From NCBI GenBank assembly GCA_003956705.1, contig QZCP01000066.1:66533-130532 (forward strand): DNA of 64,000 bases. The letters run 5' to 3'. The position numbers and the translations under genes were made by a program. This document shows positions 12,167-26,549 of the stretch, piece by piece. The notes beneath the pieces are model-generated. The model saw nothing but the letters and a program-made list of their open reading frames with translations. It searched no databases and had not been told where the DNA came from. This DNA comes from Brevipalpus yothersi. Its lineage: Eukaryota > Arthropoda > Arachnida > Trombidiformes > Tenuipalpidae. How positions within the stretch are numbered: the stretch's first letter is position 1; each line of letters opens with the position of its first letter.

Positions 12167-15100
12167 GGTTGAGAGAGAAACTTAAGGACAAGATTTGATT
12201 CAATGTCCGAGATTATTTCCGTTCAAGAATCTTTTCCACTCATAATGTGAGTGGATGAACATGGAAAGAGTATTGATGTTAAGAGGGAAGAACAGAAGAA
12301 TCAAGTAGGAAATGGTCAGTATCATCTTTTCCATTCATATCCTCTCATTTGATAAGTTTCAGGCACAGGAAACAGATGAGTTAGAACAGATATTGAAAGG
12401 AACAAAATTACGAAACAATTTTCGATCATTATCTGGTATGAAATGAGAAGAAAGACCAAAAATTTTTCATTCAAATTAAGGAAAAGAGCGAGAGAAAGAA
12501 AGATAGAGAGCAAATAATTATTGTACTATCAAATTGATATTATGCATCAAGTTTTCCCAATAATAATGATTTTCTTTATTAAGAACAAAGCATCAGTCAA
12601 GTGTAACATATACAAAGACAGTACATGTATAGCAGAGAGTTGATGAAATAGATGGAAAGTGAATCTAATCCGATTAGATGTAGTTGTTTTTGGGTAAGCT
12701 TACAAAAATTTGTGAAACCACACTCAATACATTCAGGCAGTCCAATTGATTGTTCTCTCTTGATCTTTTTTATTTGAAAATTTGCTTATTGTTATGATTC
12801 ACGCTGCTTATTTTTATTTCAACTAAATATTAATTGTGTGTGTGTTATCAAAAGAACTATTGCAAATTGAAAGTGTTTCACACACACACACAACAATGTC
12901 CACCAGGTGAATCATGAACATAATCGGATTTTTTTTATTATCTCCTTCCTCTTCCAAATTCATTTCGTGGTCAGATTATATTTATATACACCATGAAGCT
13001 AATCTTCCAGCCAGGAAGACAGAACGAAAGAAAAGTCAATCATCCGATTGGCCTGAAGTAATTTCATCTTAACTGTCGAGCATGAATTTCGTACAGTGAA
13101 TACACTACTTTTTTACCGTTTGATGATGGTGTAGAAAAAAAAGTGATAGAAAAGTTCATCTGAACAGATATTGAACTCAAAATCGAATATACATGTATAT
13201 CGTGAGTATGAACTATATCTGATTCAGAAAAACACAGATGAACATTCACTCAATTTTATCGAGTTTTGCGACAATAAGAAGAAAAAACCAGATCAAGCTT
13301 ACAAAACGAAAGTGGCATCATTTGGATTATATCTTGTTTAACTATCATTTCGATAGTTCGCATGATGATAATATTTCGTAATATGATTATGATTATCATG
13401 TGAAAGAGAGTAGACTTGATGCCCAAATTAGAATATTTGGTGTGAGTGTGTGTGCGAGAGGGTGCTGTGAAAAAAGAGTGAAGAGGAATCCCAGATAAAA
13501 TTCCAGATTCCAGATTCAAGCATTTGGAAGGAAGAAAAAAGTGATCAAGCTCAATCTTGCTTTCCAGATGTTGGGCAAAAATTTCATTCATCCGATTCTT
13601 TTCATGATCAGAACGAAGTTTGCTTGCATGATCAACTTTCTTCTCGAAATGGTTACAGATTATCATTATATAGTTCTGTTCATCAGATGATATGGCTCAT
13701 TGAAGTGTCTCTTTTTGTGTGTATGTGTGTATGCATGTGTGTACACCTCTTCTTCATCATGTAGAGCAATGAAGAAAAAAAAGTTATCCATCAGAATGCT
13801 GCATCACTACTATAATGGGATCATAAAAATCAGAGTGAAAATAATTTCAATAATTATTCTCACCCCAAAAGGTGTGAAGATATAGAAAGTGGAGAGTAGC
13901 TAATTTCGACAATGTACTGATGGAATGTTTTGAAAATTAGTGGAAAAAAAAGAATTGAATCTTCTTTATGCAAAATTCTTACATATTTCAACATTCCCAA
14001 TTAATATGACTGGTTTAATTTTCAAGGTTACCGATCATTAACCATCACTAATTTGATAGGTTGGTGAATAGATGTTCATGCCCAATTCTTAGTATGAAAC
14101 TGATTAGGCTCTTACCATTAAATCGTTAAATTTACAAATTATGTACTCTACTTATGTATGTAAATTGAAGTTACCCCAAAAAAATGTTCTAGAACTCTCC
14201 TTTGAGAGTTGGTGATTGAAAATTTGATACAAGAGATCATGACAATAATTAATTGATTGTCGCTGATAAGAAGTCAGTGTCAAGAATAATGGAAGAATCG
14301 ATTAATCGAAATCCATTTTCTACTACTACTACTACTTTCTATCGACATCATCGATTCATGATCATTCGAAATGAATCCCTGATAGGGAATGTAATCGAAA
14401 GTGGACATGACAGTTAATCTGGCTGATCTTGTGACTCTGACAGTTCATCCTGATAATCTGGAGTAGATAATCTTGACACATTCGCAGAACAATCATGCTG
14501 ATTGTTGAGAAAATGAATAAAAATAAGAGTTAAATACAGGTGATGCTGACGATGATAGTGATCATAATTGTCAAAAGTAGAGCAACTTATCTATTCTAAC
14601 TGAATCTGGTTCATCTTCTAAAAATTCGAGCAAAACGTTCTAACCACATTGTATATAAACACACACACACACATACACACACACACACAAACATTCTTGT
14701 GCGAATATATCTTTATATACAGTTATATATATACACACACACTCACATTCTTGGTCAAACAAACTGATGGTGAAGGTGAATCACGCGATAAAGATGATGA
14801 TATAAAAGGTTTCCCCGAAAAAAGAAGAAGATTGGTCATATTGTAAGGTCAAAAAAAGAGTATATTTTTCCAACAATTCACTGTATATACACCATATAAG
14901 ATGTATATATATATAAGAAGGAGATGCTGAGAAGAAGAAATTGAGCTATTGAACAATCGACCATCACATACACACACATTTCTATCACATATACTCTCAA
15001 TACAGCATTCTTGCCATCATCATCTCCGGATAGGGATTCCAATTGATGATGAGAATGAAAGAAGAAGAAGAAGTCAGAGAAATAAGAAGAAGAAATCAAC

Positions 15101-15473
15101 TCGAAGAGGACATGAAGAGCCAATCATTATATTACTTCTTCACCCAACTTCTTTTGTACTTTTTTTTTCATTTCATTCACCTAAAAATGTGAACCTGATA
15201 CCGTTATCAATGGCTACAAAAGTGGAGAGAGAGAGAGAAAATTCTTTCCATCTCTCAAACTTTCGAATCATTTCTCAAAGTAAACAGGATCAAGATTGAG
15301 AGAATGATCATGATACAGAAAGTGACAAGCTTGAAAAAAAGTGAATCTGGCTATAAACATCGAGTATTCCAGGAATACACTGTATTAGAATGTTGGTTTA
15401 CTGAAGAGGAATTTTTCTCCAAAATCATCAAGTCAAGTGAAAACTTTTCGATTCTTCAGAATTGAGAGTTTTT

Positions 15474-15475
<2 letters not shown>

Positions 15476-15546
<71 letters not shown>
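15476..15546. repeat. (GA)35 microsatellite
   Basis: Uninterrupted GA tract in intergenic DNA. Confidence 0.97.
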
Positions 15547-15550
<4 letters not shown>

Positions 15551-16576
15551 AGAAGAATTATCATAGATTTTTATGAAACCAATTTCATTTATACACTACT
15601 TATAGCTGTGTTGTGATAGTACTATTTGAGTGTATATGATGATGTGCTATTGTTTGTTTGTTTTCATTCTGTCAAAAGTAATAAAAATCGAATTTTCAAT
15701 CAAAAAAAGATCAACACAATGATTGACGCTTGAAAATTGGGATCACTTTTTCTATGATACCAATAGAAGGAGAAAATTTGACACATAAGAAGTGTATCAA
15801 TCAAGGTAATGATATTCGCGAGCGATGTTGGATCGGATTCTGGATATTCAAAAAATAAGAAGAAGAAGAAGAAGAGTCAATATCATGAAAGAGAGTCACA
15901 TCTTGTATACTTTGAGGAGGCTGTATTTGATCCGGTGATATACATGTAATAAGCACATCCTTCATCCCTCTATCTCTCTCCTCTTTTAGCATCTCAACTC
16001 ATCTTGAAATACGAATTACCTTACTTTCTTATCCTTTTTTCCTCTTTACCATCTTTCTCACTGATTGATGTGGAATCTAGATTATTCGGTAGTTTTAATA
16101 TCGATTCACCATCTTAACTGCTCTTTATCTTACAATTTTGATGCATCTTTTCTCTCTCCAAAACAGATTTCTTTTTGTGACTCAAATAAGCCACAAAAAA
16201 CGTTGATCTCATTCACAAAAATTTTCAAGTCAAGCATCCTCCTCCTTCTTCTCCACCTCCTCCTCCCTTCTTACCATCATCATTTTCCCTCTCATCTTCT
16301 CTACTCATCTTCGTTTTCTCTCTCTCTCTTTATCTTTTTATACTTTTTATCACTTTTCGTTTTGCATGCCCACTTTAGCTAGGTAGAATGAGAACACAGT
16401 CAAGTGTGAGCATCAATTCAATCATATTGTGATTATAAACGTACTCGGAACCTTGTTTTTTCTTCTCAACATCATCACCAACGAAACATTTGCCCAACTG
16501 AGAGCGACAACAACATCGTCTCGCTTCTATTCGGTTTTAGTACATAAACATTCATCAGTATTTGTCTACAACTCAG

Positions 16577-16580
<4 letters not shown>

Positions 16581-16642
<62 letters not shown>
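16581..16642. repeat. (CT)31 microsatellite
   Basis: Uninterrupted CT tract about 200 bp upstream of the TATA box of the Ser/Gly-rich gene. GA/CT tracts near promoters can bind GAGA-type factors, but nothing here shows that. Confidence 0.97.
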
Positions 16643-16645
<3 letters not shown>

Positions 16646-16840
16646 ATCTCTCTCCTCCTTCCTCCCCCATCTTTAAATCTTGATTCTCACAGTTATATGA
16701 TCACCCCGGTCCTCTTTCTCTCTCCATCATCAATGTCTACACTTTTCCAAATGAACTCCCCCGAAATCAAGCATTGCTGAGGGAGGAGAGAGAGAGAAAG
16801 AGAGAGAGAGATGATCCAGCCTGAATTTTCGAGAGGCGAC

Positions 16841-16847
16841 TATAAAA
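16841..16847 (+). promoter_or_regulatory. TATA box of the Ser/Gly-rich secreted protein gene
   Basis: TATAAAA follows GAGAGGCGAC and lies about 260 bp before the start codon at 17109. A transcription start about 30 bases downstream, near GGTTAGTTTT at 16871, would give a 5' UTR of roughly 240 nt. There is no competing start codon with a supported frame. Confidence 0.65.
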
Positions 16848-17108
16848 CCAGCAGTTGGAATTAATCTGTCGGTTAGTTTTTGATCTGTTCTTCATCCCAC
16901 CAGCATCAGTCAAAATTGCCAACACCATCATCGATCGGAATTTTTTCTCACTCTCTTTTTGATCACATACCTCTTCTTTTGTGCCTATTTGTGGATCAAT
17001 TTTTTCGATTTATCGTTCATATATAAGTTTTGGAAAAAGAAACAATTTTCATACATATTCCACATAATTCATCTATTTTGTCATCTATCTATCTCTTTCT
17101 CTATAAAA

Positions 17109-18461
17109 ATGAATTACATTTGCCTCATATTAGCTCCAATTGTATTGGCCACAATTGCTAGTGGCCAATTTTATTCACCAAGTTTTGGCTCAGGTGGGCC
17201 AAGTGTTCTGGGTGGCGGCTATGGTGGAGCGTATGGCTCATCATCAGGATCAAGTTTATATGGTTCCAGTGGAATGGGTTCTCTGCCATCATATTTAAGA
17301 TCCGCTGTATCATCTTCATTTGGATCATCCGGAATGCCCAGCTCTTTCTATGGTGCTTCATCACCCATATTCACCTCATCATCTTCCATCAGGCCACTAT
17401 CAACATCATCATTTGGGGGTGGTGGCTTCGGCTATTCACCATCCAGCTTATCCTCACTGGCTAGTCTAGGATCACCATTCGGCTCATCGCCATCCTACTC
17501 AAGTCTACTCGGATCTTTGGGCTATGGTTCATCATCATTTGCACCATCTTCATCTTATGGATCCTCATTCTCATCACCACTATCATCCTATGGTGCATCC
17601 CTTTCCTCAGCATTCGCACCATCTTACCGTAAGTGATCACACAGTGTATTTTATTGATGTAGTATGTGTGTGTATTCCTTCCTTTTTTCCGCAACTACTC
17701 GGAATTCCTACTATTGTCTTCCAGAGTAAGTCCACCAAAAGAAAGAAAGAAAGAGAGAAAGAAAGAAAGAGAGAGGGAGAAAGAGAGAACAGAACAGAAC
17801 AGAACAGAATAGAACAAAAATTCCAATCGTTACCCATGCTTGAACTCATTTACCAAACGTTTTTCCCAGAGTGAGTATTGCTGGTCTACTATTCCAGTAA
17901 CCCACTTGAAAGCTATTTTCATTGGTTAATGTGTATGTATATACATACATTCATCTATCTGACACTTTATTTCTTGATAAACTCATTTCCACCCATTGAT
18001 TGGATAGAATTCATTCTGAAAGGTGTATCAGTACTACTACTACTTCTACTACTTTCTTGGATCTCAATTTCTTATATGCTCAGATGTAGTCTCAGCTCTG
18101 GTGTGATCTGAATACTTTCTGATAGTGAGAGAAGGAACATTCCTTCCATAGAACTTTCTTCCGAGCAAATCAGCAGAAATCTTCTTAAATACTCTTTTGG
18201 GAATTTTTTCCACCGTAATTGAAATGGATATATATATGTATATTCTTGTGGTGATATTTTTTTCTTTCTTTTTTCTTTTTCGTATAACACACTCTGAGAA
18301 TTATCGATTGAATGGCAAATACCTCAAATATTTTTTCCCGTTTATTTATTCCATTTATGCACACATTTTTTGGGTATCCAGGAGGTATGCCTGGATCAAG
18401 CTACTCAAGTCCACTTTATGGTGGAATGTCTTCACCTTTGGCATCTCTTGGCCGATACTAG
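17109..18461 (+). CDS. Secreted Ser/Gly/Tyr-rich low-complexity protein
   Basis: Two exons, 17109-17628 and 18382-18461, joined in phase 1 (C|GTAAGT to ATCCAG|GA), giving 199 residues. The start at 17109 is chosen because it opens a clear signal peptide (MNYICLILAPIVLATIASGQ); a frame extending further upstream lacks one. The mature chain is built of Ser, Gly, Tyr, Pro and Ala in irregular GSS, SSFG, YGSS and GGGYGG units, with no Cys. The second exon keeps the same composition (SPLYGGMSSPL) and ends LGRY, which supports the splice. Such proteins are usually structural or extracellular (cuticle, silk, glue or gut lining), but no family is recognised and the role is open. A TATA box lies upstream and a polyadenylation signal 100 bases after the stop. 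The intron contains a GAAA tract and an AGAAC pentamer run (17786-17815). Confidence 0.85.
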
Positions 18462-18560
18462 GAACCATAAAACACAGCAAAATTATTAATGAACTCACCG
18501 AATTTAAATTCAAATCCAAATCATCTCACACCCACAAAGCAATTAAAATTGTTTATAATG

Positions 18561-18566
18561 AATAAA
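18561..18566 (+). promoter_or_regulatory. Polyadenylation signal AATAAA of the Ser/Gly-rich gene
   Basis: AATAAA lies 100 bases after the stop codon and is followed directly by a T-rich and CT-rich stretch, the usual arrangement of a cleavage site. Confidence 0.65.
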
Positions 18567-19389
18567 TTTTTTTTTCTCTCTCTTGTTCTCTTTCCCAACA
18601 AATGAAATTAGCTTTTTTAATTACATAATCTATTCAAGCTTATTCCCTGAAATTTTTATTCCCCTCCCCACATTTTATGAAGAGTCATAATTTTTTTGGT
18701 ATAAATTTTGTGCTATAAAGCATTTATGTACACACTGTATACCTTTAAGAAATCATGATGATTTAAAAAGATGAGTGAATGTTTCCATTTTTCATCATAA
18801 ATATAGATGAAAACGATATTTTTCTCCTTGTTAAATGTTTTTTTTCTCTCTCTCTTTTTCTCTATCTCTCTCATATATTTTTTAAGCCACATAAATTGAA
18901 ATTAAAAAAGTTTTTTTGTAAATAAACTTTTCAAAAAAATTGACCTCAATTCCTGAAGCCACCTCGTGCAATCCAGATCTTATTTGACACCCTTTGACAC
19001 CACAACTGATGAACAAAATTAAAAAGATAAGTAGCAAGTAGGGAAAATCCTGAAATACCTGGAATACTTCTGATCTAATTCTGATCGAGAATCCACCTCG
19101 TACACACAAATAGATTCCCTTTGCACATCAACCAGGCACTTGGTAATGAGCAGAGGAATTGAAGTCCTCAAATTAGTCATTTGAATGTGCCTCGTAACGT
19201 TTATTAAGATAGACAAAAGATCTTTCACTTATTTGGGATGCAAACAGAGTCATAGACCCAAAGAAAGAAAGAAAGAAAGAAAGAAATAAAGAAATAAAGA
19301 AAGAGAAAGAGAGAGGGAGAGAGAGAGAGAGAGAGAAATCCTGATTGAACTTGGATTTATGCAAATTGATCATCCTCAATTTGCTTCAG

Positions 19390-19398
<9 letters not shown>

Positions 19399-19474
<76 letters not shown>
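19399..19474. repeat. (CT)38 microsatellite
   Basis: Uninterrupted CT tract, preceded 60 bases upstream by a GAAA/GA run on the same strand (19256-19337). Confidence 0.98.
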
Positions 19475-19476
<2 letters not shown>

Positions 19477-20694
19477 ATCCTCTTATCTCCAGCTCATCAC
19501 CACTTGAAGAAGCTATCAATTGAATGAAAGATGCTCCACTTTTTCAGCTCTGAGCTTTGAGAAGAAGTTCATTCTTCTTTATTTTTCCTATTTCTTCATC
19601 CTCAAGATTCTTGACAGGAAACCTTAGCCAAGAGGCTTCCATGGTGAGTGTTAAAAGCAAAACTTTGCCCGCCAAATGAAGAAGCTTCCATCATAGTTAC
19701 GAGGGTTTCATACTCTCTTTCTCTCTTTCTCTTTTCTCCTTTACCTCATCCAAATTAGTCAATAGAATTGAGTGCAAATTCTCTTAACACTCTATGCCCT
19801 AGTAAAGTTTGATGTTTGAGGACATTCGTGAAGAAGTAGAAGATCAAAAACCCTTTCTCCCAACTAAAAAGCCTTTCTCCCATCTTATTTCTACCTCCAA
19901 GCTGATAATCTTCACAGTGTTATGTATAGAGACATTCAGCATCTCTCCCCCTCTCTCTCTCACTTTCTCTCTTTCGTTTTCCCAGCATCTTATGAGCCTT
20001 ATAACCCATTGCTTGGCTGCATCACTTGGAGAAAGTGATTGATCTACAATCGGCTGTTCACTTTTCTTCGCTTCTTCTTCGCCAATGTTATCCAATCTTC
20101 ATTCCTTTTCGCTTCCATGATCAAAGAGGAATGATTTTGACACGATTCTTGAGTGAAGTGCTACTGAGGTGATCATAGAGATCAGTCTGTATAAGTGTAT
20201 GAGTGAGTGAGAGAGAGAATTCAGAATTCCATGGCTACATGGCATCAGACTAAACTGTAATGATGTATTTTAAGAGCCCCGAAAAAAAAGTTTTGATCAA
20301 TACGTGCACATAGACTTATTGATGTTGCCAAATAATATTGGTTGGGGCAAATGTCAAAGCGTTAAAATAAATACATCTTGTAGTAAGTGGCAAATTTTTT
20401 CTCCTCTGGTCTTCAATCTTTTCCACCTCTTTTTAAAGGTACAGGTACAGAATCGAAGATCCATATGCATGAGCTTGATGTTGAGGTCTGACTTTCTTTG
20501 CTCTTCTCGAGAAAGAGAAAACGTGAGAACCAACGAGAATCGTTCATGAGTATTTTTGTGTGCAAGTTTTCAATCAGAAAAAATCGCCTGGCTGACTAGA
20601 ATGAGTGATGCGGATGCTGAAGGAGAATGTGAAGAAATCGCTTGGGAAATAAGTTCAAAAGAAATTTTTATTCTACTTCATCGACTTGTTGAAA

Positions 20695-20699
<5 letters not shown>

Positions 20700-20736
<37 letters not shown>
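20700..20736. repeat. (CT)n tract running into CTTT repeats
   Basis: CT dinucleotide tract followed by TTTC-type units. Confidence 0.95.
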
Positions 20737-20749
<13 letters not shown>

Positions 20750-22731
20750 CCTCTTTCTCTCTCTTTGTAACATTGTAATTGAATTCAAATGTATTTTGAG
20801 CCATAAGAAGTGGTGAAAGGTAGAGAGAAGTGTATTCACATGAATTCAAGATGATAGTAACAACGATATTCTGAGAGTGTGTATTTTCCGATTCAAGTCA
20901 TCTGTCTGATTATTGGATTGAAGAATTTACACCCAGAAAAGTGGTGATCTCAACCACTTGTAATTCATCGAAGGTATTTGAGAAATTCTCTGGATGCTCA
21001 TTCGGAATGTATGCATGTATCTATTTTCTCTAAACTGATTTTCAGCATGATTCTTGGTGGTTGAGTTGAGTAATTTTAATCAGCTCATCAACCAAACATG
21101 ACAAAATGCTGAATTGTACTTGATTGGATTCTTTTTTGTGATGTATTAAGTTCAAAATAGAAACAATATTGTTCAACTAGTTTGCATGTGATGTATTTAG
21201 CATATTACACGCTCTGTCATATCGTGTCAAGGAGCAATATACACTATCATAACAACCTTATGTTCAGTGTTCAATGAATATTAACTAAGTATTCATCTGA
21301 ACTCACGTGATACAGTACAAGGAGGATGGAAGATGTGGAGAGAAGAAAAAAATTTTTCCCATATTACTCAATCTTCACCCAACTACTATATTAAGAGATG
21401 ATAATTTTCGTCAACTTTTCTTATTCCAACTTATTCCACTATCATAGTCAATCCTTCTTCTTTTCACGGATAAAAGTAGCCTTTTCATCATTCATTTGAT
21501 GATGAATAATTGAGCTTCATATATTATATGCAGACCTTTTGATTTGGCAGCCCTGTAATTTAAATAATTTATACAAACACAAGTAGGATCATATATTTGC
21601 TCTTTTATTTCATTTTTTGTCAAAAGAAACTAACCAACTTACACCCGCAATCTTTTTTTTCATCCTCAACATGCTGCCATCAGTTTATCATCAACATAAC
21701 GGTACATGTATACATAACGGTAATTATTCTTCTACTATGAAACTTTCATCTTATCATGTCGGTATCTAGAATGACTTTTTTCCATCTTATTTGGCTCTCT
21801 CTCTCTTCATTTGTTTCTTTATTTTTCTCAGTCCACTAGTTTAATTCATCATCATCACCCAAAAAAGTGATGGATAAGTGGACTAACTTTTGGAAATCGG
21901 TACACCTTAACGATGAATGGACAAATGATAACGGTATAAAATAGAAAATGTACAACAAAGAGTAGAAGAACATCAATTACACACACCGTTTGGTGAGCGT
22001 TTAGGGTGACTAAATGTTTTTCGCTACTTGATAACACTTTATGCATATATCCAAAAGTGATAGGTAAAGGGTGATGAATGCTGATGGTGGCAATACAATT
22101 CTTCCAATTTGAAGAATGGTGCAATTCCTTCTTCTACATTATTATCGAAAATCAAGCCATTGATTTTGATTGATACACGCACACACAATCAACCGGATCT
22201 TGGTGTATCGATGATAAGCTCCTGGAAAAGCTAAATTTAAGCTTATATACATATAGCTACCTTTTCTAACATCTGATTAACGATCATAATAACAACAATC
22301 TGATGTTGAAATGTTTTGATTCACAAGATTTGTGAATTTGTGAGAAGATTTCGATTGTCGACAACTGTATCAAGATGCAGATTAAACCTTCAACACTTAT
22401 AAACTTCGAACATTGACCTGATCAAGTGCCACTTTTAGCGTTCAGGTCATCGGACTGAGATGTTTTGTCACTATTTACTACTACTATTGCTCATACATGT
22501 AATGATAATCAAAATCATCACCATTTTACCTTTCTACACTTGATGGTATCCAGTGTTGGGCTTCTCTTTTCGATTTCAAATTTCAGAACCGATCTATCTT
22601 CCTGTTTTTCTTTTCTCGGATCAATAAAAAGTCATCATCATGATCAGCGTGTGATCGGATTGCATTTGAGGTGTTCATATTGAGATGGATGATGATTGAC
22701 AATTTAACTTTACCACTATCGAGATCAGTCA

Positions 22732-22774
<43 letters not shown>

Positions 22775-25658
22775 TTTCTATTACTTGAAAAAGCTCAAAG
22801 GAAGGAGTAATACTTGGAATGCTGGGATTCATTCATTCGAATTTCATTTCCTATAACCATGATGGTGATCTGATAATGTGGGTACACTTTGTTCCGTATA
22901 CCCTATCCATTGTCATCAGGAATTGGAAATAATTAATCTATTCGCTGAATGTGCACCTAGACAAAAAAGAATCTCTGCCATAATTATTTGGGATAATTAT
23001 TCTGCTACTACTCTACATTGCTTTTGCTTCCCGGAAGCATTCTTTTTTCCAGCATTCTCCACATGCTCAAGATATGACCAATGATTATTATCACCACTCA
23101 GTGTCTGTATATGTGTGTGTAATTGGGTGATATCAGATGATCGTGAAGAATCAATGGACGAATGACCACTTGTAGTGTATGATTTTTATTGGTAGTGGTG
23201 GACGATATAACTATATTATGATATTTCAACATGATGTCCACTAACATAAGTATATGTGTGCGTGTGTGTTTGAAATTAAAAGATGGATCATAAACGTAAT
23301 AGGCGTTATTTTTCATTTTTTCAACATAATACAGATCAAATTTTGTGATTAAAATTTAATTCCAAATTGACATTGATAATGGTAAATTATGGTAATAACA
23401 ATTATTGAACAAAAAAGTGATTTGATAAAGAAAAATTGTCAATTTTCAACCGGAATCATGTCCAATTTTTCCCATAAAACACAAAAAAGGTTAACATTTT
23501 CCAGAGAGAAAACAATAATCTCTAATAATTCCGGCTCTTAAGGTTAATTTCTCAATTTTTTCATCAACAAAGGAGAAAAAAAGATAGATTTGATAAAAAT
23601 GACCATTCTAATTGCATTTCTCCATTTTTCGTCAAAAATTTCTCAGTGCTTTGATATCACTATCTTCCTCTTTTTCTTCGTGGTTACAATAAATTAGATA
23701 TTAGAAGATGCTCAGAGAAGAATAATCAAATCATATTGCTTCAAGATATTGAATAAAACTTGGATGAATGAAAGAAAGAGACTAGATGATGAGAAGAAGA
23801 AGCAAAGAGAGTAGGTAAAGTATCGTAATAAGGAAGCAGAATCATGATATGATGAGAATGATAAATGAATGTAAGAATCTTGGTGAACAAGTGATGCGAT
23901 AAATGAGAAGGAGGTGGAGGAGGGAAGGCAAAATAGTAGATAGAAAATTGTTTCCATGGAGTAGAGATTGATAATCGACTAATCGAATGGGTTAAAGCTT
24001 TTTATGATAGCTTGACTTTCGATATACCATCATCATGTATGGATGTGTGTGAGTGTATATATGAAATGATCCAATTTTGATCATCGCTTTCGTTTCGTTA
24101 TCATTATTATTATTATTTTTTATTGCTTTTAATAAGGTAAGTGTAAGTGAAAGAATGTCATCCAGAAGGTAAAGGTACATGCAAGTGTGTGTTTGTATGT
24201 GTATCCAAGCTATACACACTCAAAACTAGAATGATCTAACGGTATTTTTGGTTGTACTGAGTACTCATCAAGTGCAAGTTAAATGAATGTTTTTTTTGTT
24301 TCACAGAAGAATGTATTTCCAGTGCACAAGATTCATCCAAGTTTGAGGTGATTACGATATATAATTCATTAAAATAATGAACAAGATGGTTTGGATCAGA
24401 AAATTGCTGAAACAGGGGAATAAGAGAGAGAGAGAATGCTGTTCAGATGATGAAGGAAGGATTGAAGCATGTGAAGTNTCATCTTTTTTCTGTATTTTTC
24501 ACTCTCTCTCTCTCTCTCTCTCAACTGATCTAATTTGAGCATGAAAATTAATAGTGGAATGATTGTAGAGATGTAGAGATGAGATTAGCTGATTAATGTG
24601 GACAGTAGTAAAGGGGATTGAATAGAGTGAGAGCTATCAAATTTTGGTTAAATTTTGGCCCTACAAATAATCATTAGCATATAGCTACTACTTTTGGAAG
24701 GCTTGAGGGGAGAGAGAATGAAAGAGGCTGAGATATGAATTCATGATCATTCCCATCATCATGAATATCATTTCTGCCATCATTCTGCTCATCTTTTTTG
24801 AGGACTCTTCCTTTTTTCTTCCAAATCATCATAATCATTTCTATCTCTTGGTTTCTCTACTTTACCACCCTCCAGGTAGGTGGAGTGTGATGACATTAAT
24901 TTTTGAAACTTTGAATAAGCTCCTATGATAGTGCTCTTGCTTGATCTTATTTTACACACTGAAAAATTTATAATTTCATTTCCACAACACTGCTTCGGAG
25001 CATCTTCTTTGACCAGAAAAAAAGGAAGAGAAAGAGAAAGAGAGAAAAGATGCTTAATTCCACTTGACCATCATTATCATCATCTGTTTAATATGCAAAA
25101 CAGTTTCTTTTCTTCTGAATTATATTTTCTCTCTCTTTCTCATACTTATTCCACTACAACTACCAACATTTTCCCCAAATACATATATATTCTCTCATCT
25201 TCTTCAACATAATTTCATTTCTTATTCTCTCTTTTTCCCACTCGATTAAGATTTAGCATAAATAGAATAACATTGAGGGCATAGAAGAGAGAGAGAGAGA
25301 AAAAGATGATAAAAGGGTATGTAGTAAAGAAGCGAAAAAGAGATCAAATACTTGGTGATGAAGATTGTTGAGAATATAATGAGTAAATGGTGATGATGAT
25401 CATGAGAATGAAAGTGAACCATGAAATGAATTTGGGCCAAGCTCAGCAGCTATAGAATGTAGCCGTATGTATATATAAGATGACCAAAGTAAAAGGAAAA
25501 CAATCAGTGAACAATTTGTTCATCCATACTGTTTTGTCCATGTGGTATGTCTATGTGTGTGTATGTGTACACATACCTACACCTAGACACACGTATTATC
25601 ACCAAAGAAAATCCATTTTCAATTGAGATGAAGAGAGGAAAAAAAATTTTGGCCCTAT

Positions 25659-26503
25659 TCACGGTTCCTGTGAATGTTTTGATAGGGCCAATAAGATTGT
25701 GGTCAATTCTTTTTTGTTCACTTTGCCATCTTTGTCATAGTCACAGGCAGATAGAATGGATTCTTTGAATGCTTTCAAATCTTCAACATCAAAATCCTAT
25801 GTGTGTGTGTGTATAAATACGGTGGTATATATGAAAAAAGAAACAGGAAGAGAGAAAAGAGAGAAAAATACAAAACTAAGTGAATTGGAGCTTAAGATAT
25901 ATATGTTCAGTATATTTTCAGGATAGGAAGCGGAAATGAAACGTAGGAAGGCAAAGTTGATTGGCAGCGTAAAAAATAGTGGAGCACATACGCACACACA
26001 TACACAGAATGCAATTTTCGATTCTCTTGTACGTTTTTTTCGCGCCATGGTGAAATATTTCTACTTCCATGCATTCAGTATTCCCTGGCTAAATCACCTA
26101 TAAGAGAGCTCCCAGGTGGATATCGATTGAACTTTCATACATATATGGAAAAAGAACGATGATGATGAAAGATGAAAGGAATACAGTTGTATGGATAGGC
26201 TGAGAATTGAGTATGGTTAAGTAGAACTAAGTTAGCCAAAGAGAAAGAGAGAGAGAAAAAGAGATAAAAGAGGGACTGATTGCGTGATCATCTCATACTT
26301 TTTATACTCATGATGGTGGATAATAAACTACAGTGGAGGATGAAGATGCTGGAAACTGATTTAGAGAGTATCATCATCAGTGGAAAGAAAGTAGAAACAG
26401 AAAAAAGAGAGAGAGAGAAAAAAGTGGAAGAAATAGAAGGAAAAGAGCATTTGACCTACTGTTTATATGTGATCAAAGCTCGACAGGAATGAAAGTATCA
26501 CTA

Positions 26504-26549
<46 letters not shown>

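Larger units (their letters stand above)
9936..16840. other. Long intergenic region, repeats only
   Basis: About 6.9 kb without a supported gene. It holds an octamer repeat (10295-10367), CT/GA tracts (11511-11574, 12110-12162, 15476-15546, 16581-16642), short CA/TG runs (for example 14660-14690) and ATC-rich sequence. Open frames here are short, lack splice context or family resemblance, and several only run through the repeats. Confidence 0.6.
18567..25658. other. Long intergenic region, repeats only
   Basis: About 7 kb between the Ser/Gly-rich gene and the 3' end of the calbindin gene. It holds GAAA and GA runs at 19256-19337, a (CT)38 tract at 19399-19474, CT at 20700-20736, GAAA/GA at 22735-22774 and one ambiguous base (n) at 24478. 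No coding region could be supported. Confidence 0.6.

Noticed and set aside
13256..13666. 136-residue minus-strand frame
   Set aside because: Contains a translated CA repeat, has no splice context and no recognisable motif; expected by chance in AT-rich sequence.
14649..14755. Dense CA repeats resembling spaced repeats of a CRISPR array
   Set aside because: Simple microsatellites without unique equal-length spacers, in a eukaryotic genome.
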